Below are positions 35,647-43,129 of a stretch of 64,000 bases of DNA, in pieces; positions within the stretch are counted from its first letter, which is position 1; the number at the start of each line of letters is the position of its first letter. The notes under the pieces are model-generated. The model saw nothing but the letters and a program-made list of their open reading frames with translations. It did no database searches and had not been told where the DNA came from. The position numbers were made by a program, and so were the translations under genes. Source of the DNA: Thiomonas delicata (lineage in GTDB: Bacteria; Pseudomonadota; Gammaproteobacteria; Burkholderiales; Burkholderiaceae_C); the NCBI RefSeq assembly GCF_900088825.1, contig NZ_LT592170.1, forward strand, positions 604,589-668,588, in the 5' to 3' direction.

Positions 35647-37359
35647 ATGCGCATCCTGTTCCTCACACATGCCTTCAATAGCCTGACGCAGCGGCTGTAC
35701 GCCGAACTGACCGCGCTTGGCCACGAGATCTCGATCGAGTTCGACATCGCCGACGCGGTGGCGGAGGAAGCGGTGGCCCTGTTCCGCCCCGAACTGATCG
35801 TCGCGCCCTACCTGAGGCGGGCGATTCCCGCGTCGATCTGGCAAAACCATGTCTGCCTGGTGGTGCATCCGGGCGTCATTGGCGACCGTGGCCCCTCGGC
35901 GCTGGACTGGGCGATCCAGGAGGGCGAGGCCGACTGGGGCGTGACCGTGTTGCAGGCCGAAGCGGAGATGGACGCCGGCCCAGTCTGGGCCGCCGACACC
36001 TTCCCGATGCGCGCCGGGCGTAAGGCGAGCCTGTACCGCAACGAGGTAACCGAGGCAGCATGCCGCGCGGTGCGCGAGGCGGTCGAGCGCTTCGCTTCGG
36101 GGAGCTATCGCCCGGTACCGCCGGCTGCGGCTGGCTGCCGCGGCCGGCTGCGACCGCTGATGCGGCAAGACGATCGCCGCATCGACTGGGCGCGCGACAC
36201 CACGGCCACGGTGCTACGCAAGCTCAATGCGGCCGACGGCTTCCCCGGCGTGGCCGATGTGCTGTTCGACCAGCCCTGCCGGCTCTACGACGCCTGGCCT
36301 GAGGCCGAGTTGCGCGGCGGCCGCCCTGGCGAAATCCTCGGCCGGCGCGAGACCGCGCTGCTGCGAGCGACGACTGACGGTGCGGTGTGGATCGGTCATG
36401 TGCGCCGCAGCGACGCGGACTTGGCGGTCAAGCTGCCGGCGGCGATGGCCCTCGCCGCCGAATCGGCCGTGCTGCCCGAGCTACCGCTGCCGGGCTGGTG
36501 GGCGGTGACACACGCCACCTGGCAGGACATCGCCTACAGCGAGGCCGACGGCGTGGGACTGCTGGCGTTCGAGTTCTACAACGGCGCAATGGGCACCCAC
36601 CAATGCCACCGGTTGCTGCAGGCCTACCGCTGGGCGTGCACGCAGCCGACCCGGGTGATCGTGTTAGCGGGTGGCACCGATTTCTGGTCCAACGGCATCC
36701 ACCTCAACCTGATCGAGGCAGCCGAAAGTCCGGCCGACGAGTCGTGGCGCAACATCAACGCCATCGACGACTTGGCCGAGGCCATCATCACCACTGGCTC
36801 GCACCTGACGGTGGCGGCGCTGCGTGGCAATGCAGGCGCGGGCGGCGCCTTCCTCGCCCGCGCCGCCGATCTAGTGTGGGCGCGCGCCGGCGTGCTGCTT
36901 AACCCACACTACAAAAACATGGGCAACCTCTACGGCTCGGAGTACTGGACCTACCTGCTTCCGCCGCGCGTGGGCGAGGCCGGCGCTCGCGCCATCATGC
37001 GGAACCGGCTGCCGCTGACGGCGCAGGCGGCGTTCGACCAGGGTCTGATCGATGCCTGCCTGACCGTCAATCCAGCAGGTTACGACGCGGAGGTGGCGCG
37101 CCGCGTTGCGGCGCTGGCGGCCGGACCGGACTTCGCGCAACTGATTGAGGCAAAGCATCGGCGCCGCGTCCGCGACGAGGCGGCCAAGCCGTTGGCGCGC
37201 TACCGCGAGGAGGAACTGGTGATGATGCGGCGCAACTTCTACGGCTTCGACCCCAGCTATCACGTTGCGCGTTACCACTTCGTGCGTAAGTCGCCGCACT
37301 CCTGGACGCCGCGACACCTCGCACGCCATCGCGACTTGCGGCCGGACACGGCGGCGTGA
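35647..37359 (+). CDS. hypX: hydrogenase maturation protein HypX (HoxX)
   Basis: HypX (570 aa) has an N-terminal N10-formyl-tetrahydrofolate transferase-like half (ILFLTHAFNSLTQRLYAEL, VVHPGVIGDRGPSALDWAI) and a C-terminal enoyl-CoA hydratase/isomerase-like half (VLAGGTDFWSNGIHLNLIEA, ALRGNAGAGGAFLARAADLV). In C. necator and Aquifex this two-domain enzyme produces the active-site CO from a formyl group via formyl-CoA. It occurs with hydrogenases that mature in air, matching the six-cysteine HoxK here. The frame is open upstream; the ATG at 35647 is nine bases after the hypE stop. It is the last gene of the plus-strand arm. Confidence 0.94.
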   Translation: MRILFLTHAFNSLTQRLYAELTALGHEISIEFDIADAVAEEAVALFRPELIVAPYLRRAIPASIWQNHVCLVVHPGVIGDRGPSALDWAIQEGEADWGVTVLQAEAEMDAGPVWAADTFPMRAGRKASLYRNEVTEAACRAVREAVERFASGSYRPVPPAAAGCRGRLRPLMRQDDRRIDWARDTTATVLRKLNAADGFPGVADVLFDQPCRLYDAWPEAELRGGRPGEILGRRETALLRATTDGAVWIGHVRRSDADLAVKLPAAMALAAESAVLPELPLPGWWAVTHATWQDIAYSEADGVGLLAFEFYNGAMGTHQCHRLLQAYRWACTQPTRVIVLAGGTDFWSNGIHLNLIEAAESPADESWRNINAIDDLAEAIITTGSHLTVAALRGNAGAGGAFLARAADLVWARAGVLLNPHYKNMGNLYGSEYWTYLLPPRVGEAGARAIMRNRLPLTAQAAFDQGLIDACLTVNPAGYDAEVARRVAALAAGPDFAQLIEAKHRRRVRDEAAKPLARYREEELVMMRRNFYGFDPSYHVARYHFVRKSPHSWTPRHLARHRDLRPDTAA

Positions 37360-37459
37360 GCCAAGGTTCGCGCGGGAGCGTGGGGCCACGTCGACTGGAA
37401 ACTGCCTACAGTGTTGGCACCTTCGCTACACGGACCTGTCGCCGACCGGACCCCCGGCA

Positions 37460-37705
37460 ATGGGATGGACTGTGGACTTCGGTGACGTCAAACAGATCTT
37501 CGAACCCATCTTCAAATCGATCGATCACCACCCACTGTTCGAAGTCGAAGGCATTCGAGATGGCGACACGGCAAGCATCGCCGCCTGGGTTTTTGAGAAT
37601 GCAGCGAGGAAACCCCCCGAACTGACACAAGTTGATCTGTACGAAACACCGGGCTGCGGATCCATATTGGCGATAGATAAGGATGGACCAATCTTGCCCA
37701 TCTGA
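37460..37705 (+). pseudogene. 5'-truncated 6-pyruvoyltetrahydropterin synthase/QueD-like gene
   Basis: From about 37440 the plus strand reads MGWTVDFGDVKQIFEPIFKS, then FEVEGIRDGDTASIAAWVFE and TQVDLYETPGCGSIL. This is the second half of a QueD/6-PTP synthase-type protein: the VDFGDLK strand, the helix after (P)T.E..A.W, and the VxVYET strand. The N-terminal half with the zinc-binding histidines is missing. The family's usual DHxxLN site appears as SIDHHPLFEV. The upstream sequence does not encode the missing part in any frame, so this looks like a relic, although the ATG at 37460 could still be translated (81 aa). Confidence 0.55.
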
Positions 37706-37812
37706 TGACGGCGTACACGTATGTGCTGCGTGCCACAGCATCGTGGGGCAGCTGTGATGGGGTACCCCAGAAAAACCCGGCTAGCGGCGAATCGGCGGGA
37801 GTGATTGAAGAA

Positions 37813-37880
37813 CTATCCCAACTTCGCCGCCAGCTTCTCCGTCTCGACGTGGGTGTACCGCCTGAGCGCCTGGGTCTCGC
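37813..37880 (-). pseudogene. C-terminal tail of a tyrosine recombinase
   Basis: A minus-strand frame ending at the TAG at 37813-37815 reads ETQALRRYTHVETEKLAAKL. The RYTHV..E.L pattern matches the end of tyrosine recombinase (phage-type integrase) proteins, including the catalytic tyrosine helix. Only about 20 residues survive and the upstream sequence does not continue the domain. It borders the brnTA module and suggests that an integrative element once ended here. Confidence 0.35.
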
Positions 37881-37941
37881 ATTTTTAGGTCGCGTTGAGA
37901 AAGCATGCGTGAGGCAGCTTTCCCCGTATGCATTTTATATG

Positions 37942-37947
37942 TATAAT
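37942..37947 (+). promoter_or_regulatory. -10 element of the brnTA promoter
   Basis: TATAAT at 37942-37947 overlaps the imperfect dyad TTATATGTATAA, eight bases before the brnT ATG, in an abruptly AT-rich patch. BrnA-type antitoxins repress their own promoter at such dyads. I found no clear -35 element. Confidence 0.45.
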
Positions 37948-37954
37948 TGCAACA

Positions 37955-38269
37955 ATGGGCGTTGAGTTCGATCCGGCCAAGGCGCGCAGCAATCTACGCA
38001 AGCATGGTGTGAGCTTCGCCCACGCCGAGGATGCTTTGCACGACGGCATGGCGCTGACCATCGAAGACCCGGACGCGCGCGGCGAGCAGCGGTTTGTCAC
38101 CCTGGGGATGGACTCGCTCGGGCGCGTGCTCGTCGTGGTGCATACCCAGCCCGGGCGAAACGGAGAAATACCATGCGTGAAGACTACGATTTCAGCAAAG
38201 GCAAGCGCGGCGCGGTCATCGCCACGCCAGGCAAGAAGCGCATCACCATTTATCTGGATGCCGACGTGA
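37955..38269 (+). pseudogene. brnT: C-terminally truncated BrnT-type toxin
   Basis: The protein starts MGVEFDPAKARSNLRKHGVS and continues with LTIEDPDARGEQRFVTLGMD and GRVLVVVHTQ, all typical of the BrnT RelE-like ribonuclease. After VVVHTQPGRNGEIP the normal C-terminal strand and helix (usually R-x-I-S-A-R-x-A-x-x-x-E) are missing. The frame instead runs on into the brnA gene in another phase and stops at 38269. A short deletion at the toxin/antitoxin junction is the simplest explanation. The product is probably inactive because catalytic residues lie in the lost part. The gene overlaps brnA by 97 bp only through this read-through. Confidence 0.75.
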
Positions 38270-38415
38270 TCGACAGCTTTCAGAAACAGGCCGAGCAAAA
38301 AGGCGTGGGCTACCAAACACTGATCAATGCGGCGTTGCGCGAGGCATCCAGCAAGGAGCCGGTCACGCTCGACGCGCTGCGGCGTGTCATCCGCGAGGAA
38401 CTGCACGCGGCGTAG
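38173..38415 (+). CDS. brnA: BrnA-type antitoxin
   Basis: BrnA (80 aa) neutralises BrnT and represses the operon through a ribbon-helix-helix domain. Here MREDYDFSKGKRGAVI is the toxin-binding N-terminus. KKRITIYLDADVIDSFQKQA is the DNA-contacting strand and first helix, followed by VGYQTLINAALREA. GGAGA lies 6 bases before the ATG, so its ribosome-binding site survived the event that truncated the toxin. A clear intrinsic terminator follows. Confidence 0.85.
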   Translation: MREDYDFSKGKRGAVIATPGKKRITIYLDADVIDSFQKQAEQKGVGYQTLINAALREASSKEPVTLDALRRVIREELHAA

Positions 38416-38441
38416 GGCGGCAAGGTCGCGATCCCACACCG

Positions 38442-38464
38442 ACCCAGCCAAGGCTGGGTTTTTT
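38442..38464 (+). terminator. intrinsic terminator after brnA
   Basis: ACCCAGCC, a two-base loop and GGCTGGGT form a perfect 8-bp stem followed directly by a T-run (six Ts including the end of the stem). It lies 27 bp after the brnA stop. Confidence 0.85.
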
Positions 38465-38469
38465 GAGAT

Positions 38470-38816
38470 GCCCGCCATGATGTCTCTGATGCACAAAGGC
38501 CCCGGCCAGGGCGTCAGCACGCTGGCCAGCGCGGGTTCGAGCGGCCTCGAGCGGCCTGTGCAGTCCGGGCACCCGTTCGCACTCGCGAGGACCATGCCCT
38601 GCAGCTCGCACGGTGCCACGAGCTTTTTGGCGGTGCGCTCGTAGCGCTCCCGGATGCCTTGGGCCGGCAGCTGCGCAGGGTCAACCACGGCCACGCTCAG
38701 GACTTCGGACACGCGAGGCACCAGGGTCACGATCGGTATAGAGCACCATAAAACACCCTAACTCGCGCCGGTGGTCGCGGCCACTTCCTTGATGTCAACC
38801 ACCTTCGAATCAACCA
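38470..38816 (-). pseudogene. degraded minus-strand ORF of unknown family
   Basis: Between brnA and the ATPase the minus strand holds protein-like sequence in two frames. A short start MVDSKVVDIKEVAATTGAS* (from about 38816) is followed, in another frame from a GTG at 38730, by VSEVLSVAVVDPAQLPAQGI and RERYERTAKKLVAPCELQGM, then a CPDC pair. Beyond about 38470 the frame runs into the brnA terminator and stops looking coding. I do not recognise it. The rest of 38817-38882 is the AT-rich upstream region of the ATPase, with a possible -10 CATAAT near 38845. Confidence 0.25.
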
Positions 38817-38882
38817 TAGGGCTGTATATAGAGGTATAAAATGCCATAATCGCCATCCCCATTCGTTCTGCAGACTTCTGAC

Positions 38883-40037
38883 ATGGCTACCGACCCGTTC
38901 TTCCATCGCCCCGACTTGGCCAACGAGTTGGCCAACGTCATCCTCAACGAGGCAGCTCTCGCGCCGGCGCGTTCCGGCCTGTTCCTGGCCGCACCGCGGC
39001 GCACTGGCAAGTCGACGTTCCTTCGCGAAGACCTGATGCCCGCGCTCGAGAAGCGCGGCGCAGCCGTGCTCTACGTCGACCTATGGGCCGACAAGACGAT
39101 CGAACCCGGTTCGGCGATTGTCGCGCTCGTGCGCAGCGCGTTTGCACAGGATGACGGCTTCGTGCTCAAGATGGCGCGCAAAGCCGGTATGGACAAGGTC
39201 AACGTCGGGGGGCTGAGCTTCGATGTGGCCAAGGTGGGCTTAGGTACCGGTGTGAGCCTGAGCCAGGCGCTGGGCGCCCTGTCCGATCGCGTCAAGGCGC
39301 CCATCGTCCTGATGATCGACGAGGCTCAGCAAGCCGCGACCACCGACGAAGGCAACAACGCGCTGTTCGCATTGAAGGCGGCTCGCGATGAGCTCAACAG
39401 CACCCATCACTTTGGTCTGCGCATCGTGGCCACGGGCTCTAGCCGCTCCAAGCTGGCCATCCTGCGCGCCAGCAAGGACCAGGCGTTCTACAAGGCCATG
39501 CTGCGCGCCTTTCCGCCGTTGGGCGTCGACTATGTGAGGTGGTTTGTAGACAACGCCGGCCTGCCCACCCAGCTGGACGTAGACCGCACCCTGCGCAGCT
39601 TCGAGCGCGCCGCTTGGCGCCCGGAAGTGCTCATGCAGGCGCTCGGCGACCTGCCCGATGACAACGGCGTGCTGCCCCCCGCCGAGCGCCTGGACGACGC
39701 CTTCGAGGTCGCCGTGGCCGCGGCGATCGAGGAATCGGACGAGGCCATGCTCAAGGTCGTGCGGGCGCTCACGCCACTACAGGGTGCGGTGTTGCGCGTG
39801 TTGGCGATTCAGGGAGACGGCTACACCCCTTACGCGGCTGCGTCGCTCAAGGCGTACTCCGAGCAGCTGGCCCAGCTGGATCCGGATAGCGTGGACAAAG
39901 TCAATGTCCCCAACGTTCAGAGCACCCTCGAAGCTCTGCAGGCGAAATCGCTCGTGTGGCGAGCCGCGCACGGGGAGTACGCCCTCGAGGAGCAAGGCCT
40001 CGTCGATCTCATGCGCAGCAAGGGCCTGCTGGCTTGA
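38883..40037 (+). CDS. orphan AAA+ ATPase
   Basis: This 384-residue protein is a P-loop ATPase of the AAA+/STAND type. Walker A is APRRTGKST (about residues 38-46) and Walker B is IVLMIDEAQQA (about 141-151). A sensor-like segment LRIVATGSSRSKLAIL follows, and the C-terminal 120 residues look helical and winged-helix-like (ALTPLQGAVLRVLAIQGDGY). It starts MATDPFFHRPDLANELANVI, so the nucleotide fold begins almost at the N-terminus. No effector, transposase or partner gene is adjacent. Flanks are a toxin-antitoxin relic and a transposase relic. Defence and mobile-element targeting are both possible; neither is shown. Confidence 0.8.
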   Translation: MATDPFFHRPDLANELANVILNEAALAPARSGLFLAAPRRTGKSTFLREDLMPALEKRGAAVLYVDLWADKTIEPGSAIVALVRSAFAQDDGFVLKMARKAGMDKVNVGGLSFDVAKVGLGTGVSLSQALGALSDRVKAPIVLMIDEAQQAATTDEGNNALFALKAARDELNSTHHFGLRIVATGSSRSKLAILRASKDQAFYKAMLRAFPPLGVDYVRWFVDNAGLPTQLDVDRTLRSFERAAWRPEVLMQALGDLPDDNGVLPPAERLDDAFEVAVAAAIEESDEAMLKVVRALTPLQGAVLRVLAIQGDGYTPYAAASLKAYSEQLAQLDPDSVDKVNVPNVQSTLEALQAKSLVWRAAHGEYALEEQGLVDLMRSKGLLA

Positions 40038-40179
40038 GTTCCACCGTCGGCTTAGTTGCGCGTATAAGTCACTGATTTTGCTCTATGTGCATCAGAGCCA
40101 TCATGGCGTGAGATGCCTTTTATGTTCAATGACTTGCGCGCGCTCATGGGCGGCAGTCTAGGTGTCCTGCCGGATTGAG

Positions 40180-40525
40180 ACGCCCACAGCTAAATCCGGA
40201 TACCCGTCTTTGGGCACGCCGAAGTCGCGCGCGTAGCGTCCCCCGCGCGGTTTGCCGTCGGGTCCGCGAGGGCGGCGATCATCATCGCCACCGCGCGTCG
40301 GCCTCGCGCTGGCGTTGCTCCAGGCGTTCGCGCGCCTGGCGGATCGCATCAAGTCGCGCCTGGCGCCGCTCGATCTCGGCCGGGATGTCCAGCACCGGCT
40401 CCTGCGCCTCGGCCTCGTCGGTGGCCTTCGCTCGCGCCAGCAGCGCGTCGATCTGCTTCTTGAGCTCGGCCTCGGTGTGCTGCATGCGCGCATAGCTCAT
40501 CGTCTTGTGGCGGCTCCGTAAGCTC
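40180..40525 (-). pseudogene. internal remnant of an IS1182-family transposase
   Basis: On the minus strand the sequence reads MSYARMQHTEAELKKQIDAL, LARAKATDEAEAQEP and AEIERRQARLDAIRQARERL. In a second frame it then reads DGKPRGGRYARDFGVPKD. This is the coiled-coil and linker part between the two catalytic halves of IS1182-type transposases. Both the N-terminal part and the DDE core after the linker are missing, and the frame changes near 40285. No IS ends are recognisable. It records an old insertion. Confidence 0.6.
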
Positions 40526-40644
40526 CCACCATCAAGTAGGCAGGTCAGAGGTAGAGACGCGTGGGACCTGATCCGGTGCTGCACGTTCAATCGAGGGTCG
40601 ATTTACATGACCTCGAACGGGAAAAGGTGAACGTTGGCCCGCGG

Positions 40645-41084
40645 TTTTGACACTATGTTCCATCGGCGTTGGCATCCGGGACTGATGCGACGCCTCAACT
40701 GCTGACGCCGAGCATGTCAGCAACCGTGCCGAAGATGCTCAGGACTACCACTTTGGGCGTCACCCTTCCCGGGAAACCCCCTGTCGAGCCGGCCCAATTT
40801 GCCTGCAGATCTGCCCCGAAAAACTTCTACGGTGGCGCGGCCATTTGACACACTGTTCTTGGGCTAAAGTGGCTCCACCAGCATCGAGGGCGCCAAATTT
40901 CTACACTCTGCCATGCCCTGGGCTAGCGTCGATCGGCGCCTTCCACTCTGGCGCGGTTTTCACACTTTGTTATGCGGATCCTAGAGGAGGGAGCTGGGAA
41001 CAAACTCTCAAAAGCGAAACAAAGTCTCAAAATCCGGACGGAGACTAGCTCCGAAGTGGGAAACAAAGTTTCAAACAATCGACA
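40645..41084. repeat. array of seven related 16-bp repeats in two facing orientations (transposon-end-like)
   Basis: Four copies lie on the plus strand: TTTTGACACTATGTTC (40645-40660), ATTTGACACACTGTTC (40843-40858), ATTTCTACACTCTGCC (40897-40912) and TTTTCACACTTTGTTA (40957-40972). Three lie on the minus strand: GAACAAACTCTCAAAA (40998-41013), AAACAAAGTCTCAAAA (41017-41032) and AAACAAAGTTTCAAAC (41061-41076). Their reverse complements share the consensus TTTTGAcACTtTGTT. The outermost minus copy is followed by CAATCGACA (to 41084), so that end would read TGTCGATTG inward, a TGT terminus. Several plus copies are preceded by GGCGCGG. Multiple transposase-binding repeats next to TGT ends are typical of IS21 and Tn7/Tn5053-like elements. 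No transposase gene lies between them. Confidence 0.65.
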
Positions 41085-41399
41085 ATGATTGAATAAAAAC
41101 AGCAACTTAGCAAGCCAAGAAAGCGCACGCAACCCAACCCCTCACGCCGCGACAATGCAAGGGAAGACAACTCCGCTCCCCAGTGGGCTGTCACGCCCCT
41201 GGCCCGGGCCCGACGGCGCAGCGAATCAAATAGTTGCCGCGCAAACGCTCGTCGGTGGTGAGCCCCCGACGGGTAAGTTAAGGGTAAGAGCTGCCACGGG
41301 AGGGCGGCACTTGGAGACGAGAAGTAGCCGAGCGCGGGGTGGTGAGCGACAGCAGTTCGGCCTAAGCGGTCTGTCGCACAATCGGGCCGGGTGGCTGTA

Positions 41400-41433
41400 G
41401 TCGGCCATGAGCCGACATCGGCGAATGTCGGCT
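41400..41433. repeat. nested short inverted repeats in a gene-poor stretch
   Basis: AGCCGACAT at 41410-41418 and ATGTCGGCT at 41425-41433 form a perfect 9-bp stem. An overlapping alternative stem pairs GTCGGC (41400-41405) with GCCGAC (41411-41416). Mutually exclusive stems of this kind can form a switch, but no T-run follows. The surrounding 41085-41645 holds no ORF I can support; the long frames there look like random translation of GC-rich DNA. Confidence 0.35.
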
Positions 41434-41645
41434 ATCGAAAGGATGTGCCCTACGCCACCCATCGAAAGGACTACGCACGGCGCTCCCATCCAGCAGAGAG
41501 TCCTTGGCTGACTGGCAAGCACGTCGTTGCGCAGCAAGGGCATAACCTCGCTTGCCCAAACCTCGCTCAGCGGATCCTCGCGGGTACGCAAGCCTCGTGG
41601 ACCGTGTTGCGACGGCAAGCCGTCCTACGGCACAGTACCCATGGA

Positions 41646-42140
41646 TTAGGGCTTGATGTAAGCGAACTCAGCTTTTTCGAGTTGCATGATGCGCGCAACG
41701 CCGGCCGGTACCACCACCGCCTGCGGCACCAGTTCTGGCATATGGCCAAGCTTCTTGGCCATACCTTCCATGGTCGTATGGCAGGCGTCGAACTCCACAC
41801 CCTCGATGTCCAGCGATGCGATGCGCTGCGCCACCGAGCTGTTCTTGAGCAACATGGGCAGGCCAGGGCCATAGGCCACGATGACGATCCGCACTTTTTC
41901 CTGGCCAAAGTAGTCGAGCAGATTCTGCGCATTGTTGAGCGCCAGATTCCACAGCGCCGGGTCGTCCTGGCTCACCTGCATCACCACCTTGTATTGGGCA
42001 AACGGCAGGTCGTGGATGAACGCGGGCTTGTCGAAGTTGAAGTCTTTCAACATCGACGGGTTGGCCGCCTGGGCCAGGCCAGTGCAGCCTAGCACCAGCG
42101 TCAGGCTCAGCAAGGCGCTCTTGAATGGCGATGTGTTCAT
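41646..42140 (-). CDS. periplasmic DsrE/DsrF-like protein
   Basis: The 164-residue protein has a Sec signal peptide (MNTSPFKSALLSLTLVLGCT, cleavage after AQAA around residue 25) followed by a DsrE-like domain. YKVVMQVSQDDPALWNLALN opens the fold, NAQNLLDYFGQEKVRIVIVA follows, and the single conserved cysteine is in EFDACHTTMEGM. Relatives are abundant in sulfur-oxidising and metal-exposed Betaproteobacteria and may carry sulfur or persulfide groups in the periplasm; the precise role is unknown. GAGGAGA precedes the ATG. It stands alone, 147 bp from the HAD gene on the same strand. Confidence 0.82.
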   Translation of the reverse strand: MNTSPFKSALLSLTLVLGCTGLAQAANPSMLKDFNFDKPAFIHDLPFAQYKVVMQVSQDDPALWNLALNNAQNLLDYFGQEKVRIVIVAYGPGLPMLLKNSSVAQRIASLDIEGVEFDACHTTMEGMAKKLGHMPELVPQAVVVPAGVARIMQLEKAEFAYIKP

Positions 42141-42287
42141 GTTGTCTCCTCATGAGTGGGGTGGTGAGCCGCGTTCTACGATAAGGCGACGGGAAGAAGC
42201 CTGCCGATGCGCTGCGGATGCGGCGCACCTCTAAATGGATAAATATTTTCAAAGTTTGATCACAGCCGGGCCAGTCGGAACGACTCG

Positions 42288-43037
42288 CTATCCTCGCCGG
42301 TCGACGAAGCTTGATAGGGCCGCAAACGACGAAGCAATCTTGTCAGGCATTTGGCCGAGTTGCTCAACCGGCATGCCCATACGATTAACCCAAATGGTTG
42401 GGAAACCAAATATTTTTGCCCCTGCCGCATCCCAGCCAGCAAAAGCCACAAAGGCGATTTCGTCGCGCTGCAGCTTGAAGGCATCTACTGCCATCTGGTA
42501 GGTTCGTGGATCCGGCTTATACACCCGCACTGCGTCGGTAGACAGCAAGTGATCAAATACGCCGGCAAGATCGGAATTTTTAATGCCAGCCTCCAACATC
42601 GGCACCGTGAAATCGTTCAGGGGCGCCAGCCCCAACCCGCGGTTTTTTAATCTTTTTAGGACTGGCACAACATCCGGCCATGTTTTCATATCCATGAAAC
42701 CAGCCATCAATCGTTGGCGTTTATCGCTCGGAAGTGCGATTTTTTCAGAATTCGCAGCAAAAATTAGCGCATCTTCAGCTACGCGCAAGAAATCGGCGTA
42801 ATTTCCCATAATCGTGCGCAACCATGTATATTCGAATAAGTGTGTGCGCCACGATGCCACCAAAGCCGCACCTCTATCAGGAAACATTTTTTCAGCCGTT
42901 GAGAAAATCGGTCGCGGGTCAAAGAGTGCAAGCCCATCGAAAGCGACAGCCTTGATGCGACGACTGGCTGCCCAAGCGGGCATCATTTGAGCTGCCGAGG
43001 TTGCCATGGCGGCGCCTACGAATCCACGTCGATTCAT
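42288..43037 (-). CDS. exported HAD-superfamily haloacid dehalogenase-like protein
   Basis: The ATG at 43037 (GGAGA upstream) gives 249 residues starting MNRRGFVGAAMATSAAQMMP, a signal peptide with a twin-arginine-like start. The HAD fold follows: the nucleophile Asp lies in KAVAFDGLALFDPRP, an unusual one-residue-shorter version of FDxxGTLxD. PLNDFTVPMLEAG gives motif II, RVYKPDPRTYQMAVDAF the lysine, and FAGWDAAGAK motif IV. It resembles type II haloacid dehalogenases, but the altered motif I makes the substrate uncertain. GC content is visibly lower than in the chromosomal genes, and it is divergently arranged with a LysR regulator. Confidence 0.8.
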   Translation of the reverse strand: MNRRGFVGAAMATSAAQMMPAWAASRRIKAVAFDGLALFDPRPIFSTAEKMFPDRGAALVASWRTHLFEYTWLRTIMGNYADFLRVAEDALIFAANSEKIALPSDKRQRLMAGFMDMKTWPDVVPVLKRLKNRGLGLAPLNDFTVPMLEAGIKNSDLAGVFDHLLSTDAVRVYKPDPRTYQMAVDAFKLQRDEIAFVAFAGWDAAGAKIFGFPTIWVNRMGMPVEQLGQMPDKIASSFAALSSFVDRRG

Positions 43038-43129
43038 AACATTCTCCATCGATCTGTGGTAGTGTAGAAGATGGCAACTAAATATACTATTGATCGATTT
43101 TGCAATTCATCATTCATTATTCTTGAATT

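Noticed and set aside
41226..41618. 130-codon minus-strand ORF in the gap before the DsrE-like gene
   Set aside because: Composition looks like random translation (many Arg, Pro, Cys), there is no ribosome-binding site, and overlapping frames on the other strand are equally open.
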